DNA from: Spizellomyces sp. 'palustris'
Lineage: Eukaryota; Chytridiomycota; Chytridiomycetes; Spizellomycetales; Spizellomycetaceae
DNA: 64,000 bases
Direction of reading: 5' to 3'
NCBI GenBank assembly: GCA_006535965.1
Contig: QEAR01000006.1
Coordinates: forward strand, 375,399-439,398
Shown here: one piece after another, positions 11,675 through 24,800 of the stretch
How the letters are laid out: each line of letters begins with the position of its first letter
Numbering within the stretch: position 1 is the stretch's first letter
The notes under the pieces: model-generated
The model's database searches: none
What the model saw: the letters and a program-made list of their open reading frames with translations, nothing else
What the model was told of the DNA's origin: nothing
Made by a program: the position numbers and the translations under genes

Positions 11675-12710
11675 GAGACCTCATCTTAACAGTTATCCCC
11701 TTGGGCGTATAGAGAGGTACCCAATGAGGTTCCAATGGCAGTACTAGTCAATAGAATGGAAAATCAAAGTTGTATATATCTGGATAGTGCCTGCAATGAG
11801 CGAGTTCATAGACGTAAAGGATTTCAATCGAACGTCTTCTATGAGGCAGAAGACGATCTGCCCACAAATTATATGGACAATTAGGCCGTAATATCGAGCA
11901 TCATTAATATATCGTGGCCACAGTGGTGTGATGCGTAAATGCTAGAAATTTCTCCTGAGGTCCTCCAATGCGGCTTCAATGCCCCAACCGAGGTCGAGTC
12001 TTGCAAAAAATAATAGTTGTCCTTTCTCATTCATTCAGCATTATTCAAACTTTGTATATACTCGTCCTTTTAGTCGGCGGCTACCTCGGCTTCAGAGGGT
12101 TTCCGAACGATGCGTTGAACTTGCTAAATTCGATCCCTTGCCCTAACACTACGTCACAATCCGAATGTGACCTGTAGACATTTATATTGTGGACATCGCT
12201 ACATCAAATATATCATGCGGCATATAGCAACATAGATGGGCTGACACGAAGTGGGAAACGTGCGCGAAGTTTTAGGCTATCGCAAACTTTTCCTTGTCAG
12301 ATCCCAAGTTTTCAAGAATAAAATAGTTTCCATGCATGCATGCACATCCTAGTAAGAGATGAAGTCAACCCACCGCACATCGTCAGATACCGAGCCCGCG
12401 GATCCAATGATGTGGACCAGATCGAAGTAGGCAAGGCGTGTGCAATACGAGCGTCTGGACCCTTGGATCATTGCGATGATCCGATTCAATTTGCCCAGAC
12501 GGGGCCCTATTGAGCATGCACCTGGGACGAACGCCCGCCTCGGCCGAGATCTGAGGGCTGCTATGATCATGTAAGCAACTCCGACAGTGGGCCACTGTGT
12601 CTTTTTTGAGACTACAAGCATAAATACGGTCCAATAAACACTCCCCCCGTCGCTTTCAGGTGCCCTATCTCTAGTCGTCAATTCTGCAGTCATCTAAGAG
12701 GATAGTCAAG
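11675..12710. other. Intergenic region
   Basis: A 1,036-bp spacer between two plus-strand genes. It is AT-rich near 11,750-12,000. The small open frames on both strands (for example 12349-12693 minus) have no recognisable protein features. The promoter of the secreted-protein gene should lie in its right half; no clear motif is visible. Confidence 0.45.
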
Positions 12711-14048
12711 ATGCTTGGTCTAAACCTCATTACCTCAGCGATTGCTCTGGCTAGCATGCCGATGTGGGTTTCTGCTCAAATACAGAACCCTCAAAGCTGC
12801 GTTACGTCCTATAATGGGAACACAGATTACTTTCCCGTAAAAGCCAACCATACCGATACTAGTGTGTTTACCATAACATACAATAATAATTACAAGACTT
12901 TGACCGATGTTAAAAACAATCTTACCTACGTTCTGTACATGTGCGGTACACCGGCGCCTGTCAACCCCAATGCTGCCGCCATCATTTCGATTCCGGTTAC
13001 TCATGTTGGTACGGAAGATACCACCTCTTTGACTTTCCTTGAGATGCTTGGAGTGCGCCAGACCATCAAGTACACTACAGACCCTGGTTTTATTACATCG
13101 CCCTGTATTCGCAAGCTCAATATTCCCCAGTTTGCGAGCACTCCTACGGACGCCCAAATGAGCAACGTCAATGTTACCTTCTCATGGCGTACACCCAACG
13201 TCAACAGCACGAAGATTGTTCGCTTTCCTGCAACGTCAAGTACCACGAGCCTTCAACGATACCAATGGATTCATTTCCTAGGAGCATTCTTTAACAAGGA
13301 AGACCGCGCCAACACTGTGGCCTCTACAATTGCGGACGATTATAATTGCATCAAGCAAAAGGCCGCCGCAGCTGCCACCAGCCAACCCGCCACTGTGTTC
13401 GCGAACTACTATTCCGGAACCTGGACTCTGGGAAGCGCATACACCCGTGCTTACGTTTCCGATGCCGGTGGTAACGCTGCACCTTCAAACACAACAGCCG
13501 CTCAAACCTTTGACTATTCCACCCAATCGGCATTCATCTCACTGCTACAGAACACAAGCGATATTATTTACACCGGCGATATTACTTTGGACGCATTTTA
13601 CCAAAATTTGAACATTTCCAGTCTTACTGCAGCTTCTACGAACAACGCATACCCGTGGAAAGTGAACGGCGCCCTTTGGAATGTGAATCGCGTGACCAAC
13701 AACCTTGCCACGGCGAATGCTTGGTTCGAGCAGGCGGTTGCGTGGGAGAACGTCGTTTTGGCAGATTTGGTGAAAGTATTGCACCCAACTGCCCTGAGTC
13801 AGTACAGTCGCGTGTTCCTGCGTGATTTGGACGCCAATGAGGAACAGCTTAAGTTGAACCCGAGCACAGATTGCTCGACTGACGATCTTTCGAAGGTTCT
13901 GGTGGCACCTGCCGTGTGCGCTAGTCAGCAGGTTGCTTGGCATGGGGACGGAACGGGCACGGGTAATGCAGCACTTGGAATGCCAAGTGGCAGGGCACTG
14001 GCGATTACGCTTTCTGCGGTCGCTTCCGCGATTTTGTTGTTGGCGTGA
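12711..14048 (+). CDS. Secreted, GPI-anchored-type protein, possibly with a periplasmic-binding-protein fold
   Basis: Intronless 445-residue frame in an otherwise intron-rich region. It starts with a signal peptide (MLGLNLITSAIALASMPMWVSA) likely cleaved after VSA, carries many N-glycosylation sequons (NHT, NLT, NVT, NST, NTS, NIS), and ends with a hydrophobic tail after GMPSGRAL, as in GPI-anchor signals. Cys residues occur near both ends (CVTSYNG, YMCG, SPCIRK, DYNCIK, STDCSTDD, PAVCAS), suggesting disulfides. The middle (VFANYYSGTW...YVSDAGGN, then YTGDITLDAFYQNLNI and PWKVNGALWNVNR) recalls class III substrate-binding proteins of metal or siderophore ABC transporters, but this rests on pattern memory only. 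Likely site: cell surface or wall. The function is unproven; a fungus-specific wall protein is the alternative. Confidence 0.6.
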   Translation: MLGLNLITSAIALASMPMWVSAQIQNPQSCVTSYNGNTDYFPVKANHTDTSVFTITYNNNYKTLTDVKNNLTYVLYMCGTPAPVNPNAAAIISIPVTHVGTEDTTSLTFLEMLGVRQTIKYTTDPGFITSPCIRKLNIPQFASTPTDAQMSNVNVTFSWRTPNVNSTKIVRFPATSSTTSLQRYQWIHFLGAFFNKEDRANTVASTIADDYNCIKQKAAAAATSQPATVFANYYSGTWTLGSAYTRAYVSDAGGNAAPSNTTAAQTFDYSTQSAFISLLQNTSDIIYTGDITLDAFYQNLNISSLTAASTNNAYPWKVNGALWNVNRVTNNLATANAWFEQAVAWENVVLADLVKVLHPTALSQYSRVFLRDLDANEEQLKLNPSTDCSTDDLSKVLVAPAVCASQQVAWHGDGTGTGNAALGMPSGRALAITLSAVASAILLLA

Positions 14049-14180
14049 GGGACAAAATTGTTTAAGGCTTAATTTTTTGAATGGCCAATGAATAAAGCGC
14101 CCGAATAAGAATTTTTCATTTGCTGCATGCAGTTATTAATTAACAATAAGATATATCGAAATTGGCCGGGATATCCGAGG

Positions 14181-15577
14181 TTATTCCATTTGTTTACGTA
14201 TCCCATGCAAGAAGTCGCTGACAACATCCCTCAGCTCATCACCCTCCCCTTTTTCACTGCCATCATTCTCTCCGACAAGAGCGCCCACTCCTTCTGATTC
14301 CCCGCTAGTGACCTTCCGCCGTTTGGCAGCCCTCTCCTTCAGCAGACGTTTACGTTCTTCCAACTTTTCCTTTCGCGCATCTTTCATTCTCGCTGCTCGT
14401 GTTCGGCTTTCGAGAGTTTCGTCCCTCATGTCCTTGAGCTCTTCCATTTGCTTCCTTCTCTCTTCGTCATCTTGCGAAAACTGATAGAATCCAACGCCCA
14501 TCGTCCGGTTCTCTCTACGAGCGTCATAGTGGCCGCTTGCTATGGTATCGTTAATAGGTGATGGGTAGTTTAATAAATTTGTAATACCATACCCATCGCC
14601 TCTCTGGCTTCTTTTTCCCATTGCTCCCTTTCCATCTCTCGTCTCATATCATCGGATACTAAGGACGGCCCCTGTTCGCTTTCTCCGTTCTCTCCCGCTT
14701 CGCCTTCCTTTATGAATCTTTATGGAGGCAAAAATCTGTTTTAGCGCATCAGCACTCCAAATTCGCGGGCCTGCCCCAGGCACGCATACCGAAGCCCTAG
14801 TTTTGATACGTCGTTCTTTCGGACAATCCGAGTTCGCCCAAACTCGTCTACGGCCTCAACCCAGGTATCTTCGCCCGCATCTTCTATATCTGCAGGTGAG
14901 GGAACAGGGAGATCCTGTTGTACAAGCACTTAGTTGTGAAGGCAATTATATACCACCAAAGACATTATTAAGGGGAGCGTCCACCACTTACCGCATCGGT
15001 CAAACTTTTCTGCAGAAAATCTACGAGTGCTTCTTCGTCCTTTTCATCTGTTTTGGAGCAGCGCATTGTAGCAGTGATGAGATGGCCGAGCTCTGTCTAT
15101 ATATCTCATTTCTGGGAACCCACCCTCTCCGGTGCCCCGTTCATCTACCAATTTGTCATATAATTTTGCCTTCCGCTGCAGCGCTACCCAACTTAATTCC
15201 AAGGTGGAACTCAACGTCTGAATCTCCTGTTCGTCTTGACGTGCTCTTTGCTCCACGCCTTTATTTATTGGCGGCTTCTACTTCCATTCAGGTACAAAAC
15301 ACCGGTGTGAGTTATACAGTTTAGTGCCAAGCGCGTATCATTCACAGTACTATTCTGCTCACCTTGATAGGCTTATTCGAAACTGCTCGCAAAGTGGAGG
15401 ATCCCGTTCGCAACTTTTCTCTTTCAAATTCTTCCTTCTTCCTGAATAGTTCGGCTTTCAGATCAACAACCTGAAGGCCACAGATAAGAACGTTGAGTAG
15501 GGTAATCATCTCTGGAGGATAGATTAGCATTGACTGACCGAGGAGGAGTTAACAGCAATTTCCTTTCTCTTCCACAT
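14181..15577 (-). CDS. CCDC174: CCDC174 homologue (spliceosome-associated coiled-coil protein)
   Basis: The start ATG at 15577 gives MWKRKEIAVNSSS, spliced in frame to VVDLKAELFRKKEEFEREKL, the N-terminal signature of CCDC174. Exons recognised: 15577-15539, 15470-15363, 15277-15124, then further exons carrying EEALVDFLQKSL, WVEAVDEFGRTR..RKND and REMEREQWEKEA, and a last exon ending at TAA 14181. The last exon has GVGFYQFSQDDEERRKQM followed by a long Arg/Lys/Glu helix, matching the family C-terminus. CCDC174 is a nuclear protein found with spliceosomal and exon-junction factors. Several introns sit inside short conserved motifs; each junction keeps the frame. The gene is divergent from DYNC2H1, with 274 bp between the starts. 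Confidence 0.85.
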
Positions 15578-15851
15578 GTTGTAATGGAGGACCACGAACG
15601 GAGATCGTCCATTGCTACGTTGAAAGTTCCTCGATGATGCTGTGCCACAAGCCTTCCTTCCACAAGCACTGCGCTGCTGACGTAACGACATGTAGGGACG
15701 CGTCCGATGTTCTTACAGCGAACTTGGTCCTTGTAGTGCCAAAGCTGATGGCCAACCGGTGCTGCAAGGTCCTGACACCATCTCAAGAAGCTGCAGATCA
15801 TTGTGGGAAAACTTGGGTGTGCTTTATTTCCTCAAATACGACAGCTAAAGT

Positions 15852-18800
15852 ATGGAGGCGAGGGATTGGATACAGAAGGTTGTGGGACTTCATCTCGGAT
15901 TAAGCGAAACGACCGCTCTGGAATATTTGAGAGAACCGATTCTGGAAAACTTCATCGCAAATAGAAGCAATCAGCTACTATTTGTTTGCTATGATGAGCA
16001 GGTGGTACTTTGTTCTGGCGGAATATGACATTATTCATATAAGATTGACGTAAATTCATACCGTCAGACCCAGGACATTCGCCTAGCTTCAGAACCGGAT
16101 AGCTTGGACGGAACACTACGATGCGTAGCCCTTTCAAAAACCAAGCCAACACAAATAACCCCAGAGAATGTATCTGAAGTTCTTCAAATAACTCCTTTAT
16201 GGAGATCGCCCGCCAACAGTTTATACCAAGCCATACATACCGTATTCGCACCAGTCTTACTCAAGTACGAATCTACCCAGATACATGCACAAGCAGTATA
16301 TCGGAGATTAATGTTTTATATGTGGCAGAAATTCCAAATGGGGAATTACCGCAAAGCTGCAAAATTTGATTAGCGAACTTGACATGGGCCTAGCGAGCTC
16401 GGTCCGAAGTGGATCTGATACGGCGGAAAAGTTTGCCGGTAAGAGGAAGTCATTCAGAGAGGACTTTTGGCTCAATGCTCATATTCATTTTCAGCGGACG
16501 AGTTGGATTTCAGATCTATATTCACCCTTGATGATGAGTTCTTGTATTGGGTGGAGCAAGGAACGGATTATGCGACATCCAAGGTTAGTGGACAGCTGGT
16601 TTTCCTTTAAATAGCACCAATATTTAGATTTGCGATATAGAAAGCTAAAGCACGTGCGGACCTTTTCAAAAGTCTGCTACAACCGCTCAAGATTGAGTAT
16701 GATAAGATGAGGTGAACTGACAAGCAAATTGTCCTGGTGTGAGCTTGCGCCTGGGTTCTAATAGTATCGGCTCCGTAGCTCCATGAATATGGTCGACCTT
16801 GCGGAAATAGTGGAGAAAACACAGGATGTTTTGGATGATCTCTGGTAAATGAGGTCCAGCTGGTGGACCCTTACATTACTATATGGGCTTACCACTCCTT
16901 TTAGGAGACAGGGAGATTTTCCTGATTACCCTGAAGGTCGCATGGGGCATCTGCTAGATGTACTCACAGAGGAGTTGATTGGTTGCATACAGGACAAGCT
17001 CTCCGAGTACAACGTGATGCTGGAGGGTTTCTCATTAGTAGGTCTAGTTAAGTCTTACTTTGCACTGTCAAATACAAACCTGAAGTTCTTAATAGATCAA
17101 AGAACACTTGCATGCCGCAATATCTGTTTGCGATGCGTGGGAATCAGCCGCACTAACTCTAACGGAGCGGTTATGGCCATACTATGCTTCCCATCAGTGG
17201 ACTGGGCCGCCCTTCACAAATAGTCAACTATCCGCATTCACCGCCCGATTACGCGAGGTATCACTCGCCATCTTCAATTATTTGTCCAGATTGGATGCTA
17301 AATTTGAAGGACATGATTGCTAGATTCGCTCCCTACGTATGACACATGATCTCTTGACGCAACTGTTACCGTCCGAAGAGCAACTCGAGCTTCATGTAGA
17401 AGAAACCCTCGCGGTCTTCAATGCCGTAAATCCGCTTCATGTAAACAAGTACACAGAGACGAGCTGGAAGGTCGGGTACAAACAATGTGTGTTTTCCAAC
17501 CGTTCCCACGTAACGGGTTGTTCTCACGGACTATCTGACATGTTTTATTCTTGTCACTTGATATTTGTAGAGTGCTGTTGTCCAATATTTTAAGATATTG
17601 GAACCCGTAGAGGATAAGGCAATCTCGCGGCTTCGTTCCATATTTGGCAGCCTGCAGACATCACCTAGTCAGCTGCTACGTGAATTTCAAAAGTATGGAG
17701 ATCTGATTAAGCGAGAATCCATTGCACGACAGCTAGGTACCACCAGCTCTCAGACTTGCATTAAATGTTGGAGGTCGCAAGGAACAATTGACATTATTTC
17801 GTACACAGCTTCTGAGCGTGATACCCTGGTGGATCAATTGATTACGGGCCTTAAGGCTATCAGAAACGAGTTTCAGGATTGGGTCCAAGAAGCAAAAGTG
17901 GGTCCTTGCTGAAAGTCGTATGCTCTTTGGGGCGAACAAGTGGTCATACGTATGCATTTTATCAGGGTTTAAAGGGAAAAAACTTCCCTACCGCGATCAA
18001 TAATATAGTCTGGGCGAGGCAAACCATTATGAAGGTAGGGTTGAAAAGCATCGTAAACGGAACGGCCCTGTGCGCTTAGATGCGAACTCTCTAATATGGA
18101 CCTGCTACAGATCGAAGAAACCGACAGGTTTGTAGAAACTTGCATCGGCCCAATGGCATCATATCATCAAGTTTCCAGCGAAATATATGAGGATTTGCGG
18201 AAATATGAGAAAGAACAATTTGCAGAATGGGTGGCCGATACAGAAGACGCAATGGAAGATCCGGGTGGATTAATGAGTCTTAAACGAACTGGACGACTCA
18301 TGGAGCTCGACTTTAGCGACGGGAAGCTGCGAGTGAATTATAGCGATGAACTAGTGACACTTATCAGAGAGGTCCGACAGTTACTTGCGATGGGTTTTGC
18401 CGTTCCCGCAAAGATCCAGCAAGTGACCGATAACGCGCAAAAGTATTACCGACATGGTGTTGTGCTGAAGCAAGTGGCACATTTTTATAACACCATTGAT
18501 CAGCAAATGCTTCCATCTCAGCAAGCAATGCTTTTGGATAAGGCATTAGCTTTTGAGCGACTCATCAAGAATCCTAGGGGTGATGCCGATGTAAGGGGAG
18601 GCCGGGCTGGGAGCAGCATAACATGGGACAGCCCTCATGAGCTTGAGATGTACATTTCCCAAATTCAAGCATCAGGTGACAGGTTGACATCCAGTAATCG
18701 AAAATTGAGAAAATTTCATTCGGTTATTTGCGACCATGTGATTTCGCTGATGAACGTTGACCTGGTAAAAAGCCAGGGCAAGTGGAAGGAAACGCTAAAT

Positions 18801-21800
18801 ACTATTAGGGGAGTCATCGGTTTGGTTCAAGAAGGCGGCATTCGTATGGAGGAGACATTAACCTGGAGAAATCACTGGGACTATCAACTTTACAAGGCAC
18901 TAGAGCATCAGTACCAAATGGGCTTGGAGAACCTGAACGAGAGCTTGCCAGAAATCAAAGTGGACCTAATTTTCAAGCAGCAGAAGCTTCAGTTTCGGCC
19001 CGCGTTCGAGGAAATCAGAGCCAAATACTACAGGGAGATGAAGAAATTCATCAATATTCCTGCTGCTTTCCGTGGACTGGGTGAAACGGATGTCTTCAGG
19101 CACATGATTGACAGCAATGCCACTTCACTTTCAACGGTTTACCAGAAGGCCGATACGCTCTTCCAAAACCTTTATAAGGTTCAAGACCTTTTCAAGGATT
19201 GGGTCATTTTGGGAACTGTGGATCTGGATGAATTTGTTGAAGAGGCATTGGCAGACGTCAGTGATTATGAAGCAAACGTTCGATCATTAAAAACAAAGGG
19301 CAAGGAAGCAGAGCAGCTACCTATGGAAGTCAAAGTGGACTGTATAACGGTGTCCACTGCATCAGTGAAAGCCACTATTGACGATCACCTACAACGACTT
19401 TTTGACGCAATACTAAGCACTCTACGAAAATCCATCATTCGACATATGACAGCAGTTGATGATTTTGTTACCAAAGGAACGGATATCCTGACCAAGAGGC
19501 CACAGAGCATGGCAGAGATTGGCGAAGCAAATGCTAGGCATGAGGAGCTGGCTGCCGGTCACGCATCAATTCGCTGGAACTTTGAAGCGGCTGAAGTAAA
19601 GAACAAGTTGCTCAAATCAGTTGCTGGCGGTGGTATAGACGTCACCCCAGTCCATGCTCGCTGGACGAAATTGGAGATTATGTTGGAAAGCCATGAGTTG
19701 ATGATCAAGGAACAGGTGGACGTACTGCGATCCCAAATAGAGGGGCGAAGGCAGTCTTTCCTAAAAGAACTTGAAAAATTTGGAGCCCGATGGCATCAGT
19801 TGAAACCAAAGGCATTAGATGCCGGGAAGCCTGATATCGCGGCTCAATCAGTACAATTCGTGAAGGACCGTCGCGCTGAGTTTGACGAGCTGCGAAAAAC
19901 TGCTGCGCAGATTTTGGACGATTGCGCACACTTTGGGGTGGATCCTCCGGAATTTCAAGAGCTAGATGAGTTGAGCAAGGATATTACATCCCATGAAGAG
20001 ATGTGGGGAATGTACGAGCTATATAGCGAGGACTTGGACGCCCTGAAGAAAGAGGATTGGATCTCGTTTCGGAATAAAGTACACTCCTTTGAAGATCTGC
20101 TTGTGAAATGGGCAGAAAAGATTCGCGGACATCAGATGGACGCTATATGCGTTCAAATACAGCGTGACATTGATTCCTATCGCGAAATAACACCTGTTCT
20201 CAAATACATGCGAGGCGATAACTGGACTACTGAACATTGGGGTGACCTGTTCCGCATAACAGGTGTCCCAAAAGGAGTTACCTTGTCTGATTTGACATTT
20301 GGTCATATTTTGGGAACGAAAGAGACGGTCCTCCAACGGATCAATGAGGTGAAAGAATTAAACAATCGAGCACAGGGAGAAATCACCATTAGGGAAGCCA
20401 TTCAAGAGCTTGACATGTGGGGTGCTGGGGCCATGTTTGCTCTAACTGAGTATCAGGACGCCACAGATATAAGCGTGCAGCTCATTAAAGACTGGAAGGA
20501 AACATTGACACAAGTTGGAGATAATCAATCCCTCTTGCAATCTCTCAAGGATTCACCGTATTACAAGTATTTTGCTGATAAGGGAGCAATTTGGGAAAAA
20601 AAATTGGTGGAGCTGGATGAATATTTACGAAATCTGAATACGATCCAGCGAAAGTGGGTATATCTTGAACCCATTTTCAGCCGCGGGGCACTTCCGAACG
20701 AGCAGCATCGATTTAGTCGAATCGATAACGATTTCCGGAGTGTCATGGCGAGCATCGCCAAAGATGCAAGGGTTGTGTCCATCTTATCATATCCGAGCAT
20801 TAAAGATGTATTGAACACTCTTGTAGATCAGCTGGAACGATGTCAAAAGGCTCTCAATGAATTTTTGGAGCAGAAGCGGGCAAAGTTTGCACGTTTCTAC
20901 TTCATAGGTGATGAGGATCTGCTCGAGATTCTAGGGCAAGCTAAGAACCCAAATGTAATTCAAGCACATTTGAAAAAGCTATTTGCGGGCGTACATACTG
21001 TTCAGTTTGACGACAGCATGAAAGCGATCGTCGCAATGAGGAGCATTGATGGCGAAGTTGTTTCATTGCACAAGCCAGTAAAAATCACGGACGAGGTTGA
21101 GGGCTGGCTAGAAGACTTTGCAAGAGAAATGAAGTCCACCTTACAGACATTGCTGACGCAATGCTTATATGTGACGGATATCTTCAAATACCCGTCACAG
21201 CTTCTAACTCTAGCAGAGTATCTTCACTTCACGGCGAATGTGGAGACGGCCATTGCTCAGGGTGGAAGTTTCGTGCAGCTCGCACATGACCTGAAAAACC
21301 ACCTTGACGAATATACGGGCTTTGATACAACATCCATCGAAGATACCACAGAGCGTCAAGTTGTAGAACTCAAGATCAAGTCTCTGATTTTGGATATCAT
21401 CCATCTGATTGACGTCGTCAATCAGCTGCAGAGCGCAAATGTAACCTCTGTGACGGATTGGGCCTGGCAGCGCCAGTTACGCTTCTACATGAATTCTGAC
21501 AACATATGTACGATTCGGATGAGTGATGCTGAGTTCCTTTATACGTACGAATATCAGGGAAATCCGCCTAAATTGGTACATACGCCTTTGACTGATAAGT
21601 GCTATTTAACGCTTACGCAGGCCATGGCAAGCGGATTTGGTGGGAATCCTTTTGGTCCTGCCGGCACAGGAAAGACTGAATCAGTCAAAGCTTTGGGGGT
21701 ACTTTTTGGACGCCAGGTGCTTGTTTTTAACTGCGACGAAGGAATTGACTATAAAAGTATGGGAAGAATCTTTGTTGGACTGGTGAAATGCGGTGCATGG

Positions 21801-24800
21801 GGTTGTTTTGATGAGTTTAATCGACTGGAAGAGGCTGTACTCTCTGCGGTGTCACAGCAGATTCAAGTGATCCAGGCTGCACTGAAAGCGAAGAAAGATG
21901 CAGTTGACTTACTAGGAAAGACGATCAGTTTGGACGCCAATTCTGGTATTTTTGTAACGCTAAACCCAGCCGGAAAAGGCTATGGTGGGCGGCAAAAGCT
22001 GCCCGACAACTTGAAGCAACTCTTCCGCTCAATTGCTATGACGCATCCCGATAACGAGCTAATTTCTGAAGTCATCCTCTTCTCGGAGGGGTTTAAACGG
22101 GGCCAAGAGCTTGGTAGCAAAGTTGTTTCTGTTTTCACTCTGTGTAAGCAACTACTTTCGCGTCAGCAACATTACGACTGGGGTCTTCGACCGTTAAAAG
22201 CGGTTCTGGCATTTGCTGGTCATTTGCTGCACGAGGAGAAGCGACGACAGGTGGTTGATAGTAAGCGGGAAGCGGCCATAATTGTCAAAGCTCTACGAGT
22301 TAACACCCTCTCGAAGCTGACATTTGCCGACGGGCAGCGTTTCGATGCATTGATGAACGACATTTTCCCTGACGTTTCTCCAGAAGATGTCACATATGAA
22401 GAGCTAGCTAAAGCTGTAAAGGAGACCTACGATGAGCTCAACTTAGTGTACATCGAATCTCAGGTTGAAAAGATATTCCAGTTTTATCAAGCGTGTCGGC
22501 AACGTATGGGCGTAGTGCTAGTGGGGCCTTCTGGATCCGGGAAGAGTACATTATGGCGAGTGTTACGAGTGGCATGGCAAAAAGTTGGCCAAAAACTTCG
22601 CCAGCATAGTGTAAACCCGAAAGCTATTGACCGCAATGCCTTGTTGGGACACATGGACATGGATACGCGAGAATGGTTTGACGGAGTCCTAACGTCAGCA
22701 TCGCGGCAGGCAGTAAAGGAGCCTGGCGATGTTCACAGTTGGATTATATCTGACGGGGACATTGATCCTGAATGGGTGGAATCACTCAATTCTGTTCTTG
22801 ATGATAATCGGTTATTAACAATGCCTAATGGCGAGCGGATCCAATTCGGACCTAATGTTAATTTTATATTCGAAACCCACAACTTGAAATTTGCGTCGCC
22901 AGCTACCGTCAGTCGTATGGGAATGATCTATCTTTCGGATGAGACTCTCGATCCACGAGCTTTAGTGCAAGCTTGGATTACCAAGCAGCCTGAGCCTCGC
23001 AGAGGAAATATCGCCGAGTGGATAGATGGCTTCTTCTACAAGAGTGTTGACTGGATTCTGCAAAATAGCGAAATGGTTGTTGAGACAACTCGTGTTGGGC
23101 TGATTACGAACGGATTGTCACATCTTGTGGGCGTAACCAGCCGTACAGAATTCCTTTACAGTCTGATTCGCGGTCTGGGTGCCAATCTCTATGTGGAGGC
23201 GCGCCTGGCGTTTGCCAATGAGCTACTTCAATGGGCTGGGGAACCCTCGCCTGATTCGAAGCGTACATTGGACTACTTTGTAGGAAAGAGCGGACGCCTT
23301 GAGACATATCAGCTAACCGATCCGGACAGTCTAAACTTCTCCGACATCGAAGAGCTGGATGGTCTACCGGTTGTCGAAACGGTGGATGTGAAGAAGGCGA
23401 TTGATATGGTCATGCCTTGGTTTGCGGACAGTCAGCCTTTTCTTTTAGTGGGTCCCGAGGGGGCCGGAAAGCACATGCTACTCCGGCATTGTTTCTCCCA
23501 ATTGAAGTCAACTGCGATTGCAATGATCCATTGCAGTGCTCAGACCCGGTCTTCCCACATTCTTCAAAGATTGTATCAATCGTGCAGTGGGGCACAGACG
23601 ACTACTGGCCGTGTCCTGAGACCCAGAGATGCTGAACGACTTATCGTTTACCTAAAGGACATCAACCTTCCTAAGCCGGATAAATACGAAACGGTTGAAC
23701 TAGTACAGTTCCTGCAGCAGTTACTAACGTATCAAGGATTTTACGATCATAATCTTGAATGGGTGGGGATCGAAAATATTCAAATCGTGGCTTCTATGAA
23801 TCCCTCGACAACGATGGGGCGGCACGAGCTCTCAACCCGATTCACATCCATTATTCGCCAATTCTATATGTCCTACCCTGATCGCGAGCAGCTCCAAGTC
23901 GTTTATAGAATTCTTGCTCAGCCATTGCTTAACCGATCTCTTCCATCTCACAAGATCTGGGGTGTATCGCGTAATGTTCAAAAGCTGGCCACATCTATGA
24001 TCTCCATTTACGACCAAACCACACAACGCTTTACGCGGGATGTGCGCTCACACTATCTCTACACCCCGCGGGACTTGTCTCGGTGGATCTTGGGCATTGC
24101 ACGGTATCAATACACGGATCAAGAACACGGTGAACTACTGAATGTTGTTGCACACGAAGCGCTACGCTTGTTTCAAGACCGACTGGTGACCACAAACGCT
24201 CGACAGAAATTCCAAGCTACGCTGTCAACAGTCCTGCGCAACGACTGGAACCATGAGGTCAACCTCCAGGGCTTCGTTTACACAAGCACAATGGGAGCAA
24301 CTTCGACTACGAACCTAACGATAGTGAGGTGTCTGACAAGAGTTGCCGTGGACCAGTACCAGCAAAGCATTATGAAGGCCCTAAAGATCTACGAACGGGA
24401 TTATCGGGACTTGAATGTGCGTCTGTTCCCCGAAACTCTCGAGCAAATTGCCTTAGTGGAAAGAGTTCTTGGACAACCAGGAGGATCGCTTTTATTTGCT
24501 GGAAGGCCAGGCGTAGGACGCCTAGGCGCTGTACTCATTGTCTCGCACATGCTTGGACTGAAAGTGTTCTCTCCGAGTGTCGGACGGAGTTATGGAATGA
24601 AAGGATTTGGCGCAGATTTGAAGCAGATTTTACAGACGGCGGTGGCAGGCGAAGAAGCTGTGCTGTTACTGGAGGATCATCAGCTGACGGACCCAGCGTT
24701 TCTGGAAAGCGTGAATAGCCTTCTCAGCGGAGGCGAGGTGCCCGGTCTGTATACTCAGGATGAGTTTGATTCTCTGCTGAGCTCCCTCAAAGACAAGCAT

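Noticed and set aside
15463-15801. A 112-codon minus-strand frame between CCDC174 and DYNC2H1
   Set aside because: It overlaps the first CCDC174 exons in a different frame and shows no family pattern.
18000-18096. A separate dynein gene starting at the ATG at 18096
   Set aside because: Twelve upstream exons encode the conserved DYNC2H1 tail and splice in frame to 18111, so 18096 lies inside an intron.
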